Origin: Chloroflexota bacterium
GTDB lineage: Bacteria; Chloroflexota; Chloroflexia; Thermomicrobiales; UBA6265
Reading direction: 5' to 3'
DNA: 7,293 bases
Assembly: GCA_023392645.1 (NCBI GenBank)
Contig: JAEVYR010000594.1
Span: 1-7,293, forward strand
How positions within the stretch are numbered: the stretch's first letter is position 1; each line of letters begins with the position of its first letter. Position numbers and translations under genes: made by a program. The notes beneath the pieces are model-generated. The model was not told the origin of the DNA, made no database searches, and saw only the letters and a list, made by a program, of their open reading frames with translations. Shown one piece after another: positions 5,513 through 7,293 of the stretch.

Positions 5513-6369
5513 GCCAGCGCGACTCCAATCTTGCCGAAACCCTGCCGACCTTCGACGACGACTCCGGCCATCATGAGGTGGGACTCTCGGGCATGTCGAG
5601 CCTCTCGTCGTCGAACACGATCCGAAGCTGGCGCGACGCGCTGGTCATCCTCCTCGTCGCGGTGGTGATCGTCGGGGGCGTGCAGCTCTGGCTGACCCTC
5701 AGCGCCACGCCGAGCTACGTGATGCCGAAGCCGAGCGCGATCGGCACGGCGCTGTGGGAGAACTTCGACCTGTTCTGGCCCCACATCCTCAGCACGCTGC
5801 AGGTGCTGGTGATCGGCTACGCCATCGGCGCGTCCGTCGGCCTCGTGCTGGCGGCGACGATCACGCAGCTCCCGTTCGTCGAAAAGGTGATCACCCCCTA
5901 CATCCTGCTGCTGGTGACCACGCCGATGCTGGCGCTGGTGCCGCTGCTGGGTGCGAAGCTCGGGTACGACTCGATCGCGCCGCGCATCATCGTGGTGGCG
6001 CTGGCGTCGGGTCCGATGGTGATGATCAACGCCGCCACCGGCTTCCGGCGGACCGACCTCGGCAAGATCGCGCTGGCGCGCTCCTACGGCGCGTCGACGG
6101 TACAGCTCTTCACCAAGGTCCGCTTCCCGATGGCGCTGCCGATGATCATCGTCGGCCTCATGATCGGCGCGATCTTCGGGCTGCTCACCGCCGTCGGCGC
6201 CGAGATGGTCGGCTCCAGCGAGGGGCTGGGCAACCGGCTGGTTTACTACTCCTCGCGGGTGCAAATGGACAATTTCTTCGCGATCATCGTGGTGCTGGCC
6301 GTGATCGGCATCCTCGACTACGTGATCTTCTTCTGGATCGGCAAGCTCTGGGCGAGCTGGGAACCATGA
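5509..6369 (+). CDS. NitT/TauT-family ABC transporter permease
   Basis: This 286-residue inner-membrane channel subunit (BPD_transp_1, SsuC-like) would pair as a homodimer with the upstream ATPase. A polar N-terminal tail of about 40 residues is followed by six hydrophobic segments at roughly 44-66, 93-118, 127-149, 159-178, 212-234 and 256-281. The external loop SYVMPKPSAIGTALWENF (69-86) carries the family's P-x-P-S motif. The cytoplasmic EAA loop that docks on the ATPase is at 188-211 (SYGAS, then LFTKVRFPMALP). GSSEGLGNRLVYYSS (235-249) is also characteristic of the family. ATG 5509 lies in the ATGA overlap with the ATPase stop and has GGAGG (5497-5501) 7 bases upstream. The last codons, GKLWASWEP then stop, reappear in altered form about 80 bases downstream, suggesting a lost second permease. 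Confidence 0.94.
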   Translation: MSQRDSNLAETLPTFDDDSGHHEVGLSGMSSLSSSNTIRSWRDALVILLVAVVIVGGVQLWLTLSATPSYVMPKPSAIGTALWENFDLFWPHILSTLQVLVIGYAIGASVGLVLAATITQLPFVEKVITPYILLLVTTPMLALVPLLGAKLGYDSIAPRIIVVALASGPMVMINAATGFRRTDLGKIALARSYGASTVQLFTKVRFPMALPMIIVGLMIGAIFGLLTAVGAEMVGSSEGLGNRLVYYSSRVQMDNFFAIIVVLAVIGILDYVIFFWIGKLWASWEP

Positions 6370-6391
6370 CCGAGCTCGCCGCCCATCACCA

Positions 6392-6408
6392 GCCGCCACA
6401 GGGGCGGC
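6392..6408. repeat. GC hairpin between permease and binding-protein genes
   Basis: GCCGCC (6392-6397) and GGCGGC (6403-6408) pair perfectly around ACAGG, giving a very stable 6-pair stem 22 bases after the permease stop. Hairpins between the genes of import operons often protect or limit transcript segments so that the binding protein is made in excess. That role is inferred. Confidence 0.5.
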
Positions 6409-6421
6409 ACTACGCGGCGCT

Positions 6422-6451
6422 GGCAAGCTGCAGGCGAGCTGGGAGACGTAA
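6422..6451 (+). pseudogene. Relic of a second permease 3' end
   Basis: Nine codons and a stop here read GKLQASWET. They line up without gaps with the last nine codons and stop of the intact permease (6340-6369, GKLWASWEP). Over the first 23 bases 20 are identical. Two of the codon differences are synonymous (CTC/CTG, GAA/GAG), and both copies stop at the same codon (TGA versus TAA). The reading frame just upstream does not look like a permease. The simplest reading is the surviving tail of a tandem or paralogous permease gene, mostly deleted. Chance or local duplication of a short segment is the alternative. Confidence 0.5.
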
Positions 6452-6519
6452 CGAAGGGAGGCCGCCGAATTCGACGCCTGGATCGATCGTTACGCGCTAA
6501 CCATGACGAAGGAGACGAC

Positions 6520-7293
6520 ATGACTTCGAACCGCAGCAATCCGCTTTCCGCCCGGCTCAACCGGCGCACGATGCTCGGCACCGGCGCGGCGCTCGCCGGC
6601 GGGCTCGCTCTCGGCGGCGGCCGCCTCGTCGCCGCGCAGGACGCCCGCAACTCAGTGACCTGGATCTCGCCGCGCGCCACGCTGGAGGTCTTCGACGACT
6701 ACGGCTACTGGGTCGCGCTGGAGATGGGCTGGTTCGGCGACATCGAAACCGAGATGCAGCCCGGCATCCAGGAAGCGACCTCGGGCGGCAAGGCCGTGGC
6801 CGAGGGGCAGGCCGACATGTCGTTCGTTTCGCCCGGCGTGTTCAGCGCGCTGTTGGAGGCGGGCACGCCGCTGGTCTCGGTCTGGCACCAGGTGGCGCAG
6901 GAGACGTTCGACTTCGCCGTCGCGCCCGGCTCGGATATCACCGAAGTGGCGCAGCTCGAAGGCAAGCGCGTCGCGCTCGGCGATCCGGGATGGTCGCTGA
7001 TCACCGATCCCATGTTCGCGCAGGCCGGCATCGACCCGGCCTCGGTGCAGTACGTGCAGGCCGGCGCCGGCTGGGCGCAGGCGGTCGACCAGGGCCAGGC
7101 CGATGCCTCGCTGACCTGGGAGGGGCTGCGCGCGCAGTGGGGCGCCGCCGGGCTTGAATACGACTACATCCTCGGCAAGGACTGGTCGATCTTCCCGTCC
7201 AATTCGTTCCAGATCCGCCGCGAGGACTTCGAGGACAGCGCCCTGACCGAGCTCTACACGAACTATCTCAAGGGCTGGGCGATGGGCCTGGAG
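6520..7293 (+). CDS. Tat-exported NMT1/SsuA-like solute-binding protein (partial)
   Basis: The first 258 residues are present and the 3' end lies beyond the window. The protein would capture the solute outside the membrane and hand it to the permease. The signal has a twin-arginine motif NRRTML (14-19), a Gly/Ala/Leu-rich core (20-33) and a likely cleavage site near VAAQDA (37-42). There is no lipobox cysteine, so it is not an evident lipoprotein. The mature part has the periplasmic-binding type 2 layout of the NitT/TauT group: ALEMGWFGDIETEM (66-79), TSGGKAVAEGQADMSFVSPG (87-106), then LEGKRVALGDPGWS and a second-lobe stretch from AGIDPASVQYV. ATG 6520 follows AAGGAG (6509-6514) by 5 bases, an excellent ribosome binding site. 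Aromatic residues (FDDYGYW, WISPR) are frequent in the N-terminal lobe. The ligand is unknown. Confidence 0.92.
   Translation, partial: MTSNRSNPLSARLNRRTMLGTGAALAGGLALGGGRLVAAQDARNSVTWISPRATLEVFDDYGYWVALEMGWFGDIETEMQPGIQEATSGGKAVAEGQADMSFVSPGVFSALLEAGTPLVSVWHQVAQETFDFAVAPGSDITEVAQLEGKRVALGDPGWSLITDPMFAQAGIDPASVQYVQAGAGWAQAVDQGQADASLTWEGLRAQWGAAGLEYDYILGKDWSIFPSNSFQIRREDFEDSALTELYTNYLKGWAMGLE

Noticed and set aside
5035..6426. 463-residue minus-strand frame opposite the ABC genes
   Set aside because: Very His/Arg/Asp/Gln-rich translation, typical of antisense to GC-rich coding sequence. The plus strand carries complete ABC motifs.
6366..6500. 44-residue frame starting in an ATGA overlap with the permease stop
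   Set aside because: The overlap is tempting, but the product is Arg/Pro-rich with no domain, and the relic tail in another frame explains part of the sequence better.

Overview
The window is a stretch of high-GC bacterial chromosome with three functional blocks: an arsenic methylation pair, two single genes (a thymidylate synthase and a membrane protein), and a nutrient-uptake ABC operon that runs off the right edge. The organism is probably a member of Chloroflexota, class Thermomicrobia or close to it. That is inferred from the GC-rich codon use, the Tat-type signal of the solute-binding protein (twin arginine, then a Gly/Ala/Leu-rich stretch ending AAQDA) and the flavin-dependent rather than folate-only thymidylate synthase. 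No marker gene is present, so an actinobacterial-like lineage is not excluded.

Layout. Positions 1-192 hold no gene I can support. At 193-221 there is a near-perfect sigma-70-type promoter, TTGACA-N17-TATGAT, overlapped by an inverted repeat. The arsR start codon lies about 7 bases past the -10, so arsR is probably made from a leaderless mRNA. arsR (228-590) and arsM (662-1528) form a two-gene operon. The ArsR-type repressor has the classic CVC arsenite site, and ArsM methylates arsenite with SAM. A strong hairpin (1558-1594) lies in the space between arsM and the convergent thyX (2699 down to 1746, minus strand). A 368-base divergent gap separates thyX from a UPF0104/YbhN-type flippase-like membrane protein (3068-4087), which ends in another strong hairpin. 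A non-coding region of about 600 bases with several short perfect hairpins follows.

The last block is a NitT/TauT (SsuABC-like) importer: ATPase (4706-5512), permease (5509-6369, start overlapping the ATPase stop) and a Tat-exported NMT1-like solute-binding protein (6520 onward, cut by the window edge). Together they would bind a small solute outside the membrane and import it with ATP. The substrate cannot be read from the sequence.

The most unusual observations are the leaderless arsR promoter/operator and, between permease and binding protein, what looks like the 3' end of a second, lost permease gene: nine codons plus a stop resembling the intact permease's last nine codons plus stop. 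I found no CRISPR array, tRNA, rRNA, transposon or clearly new system.
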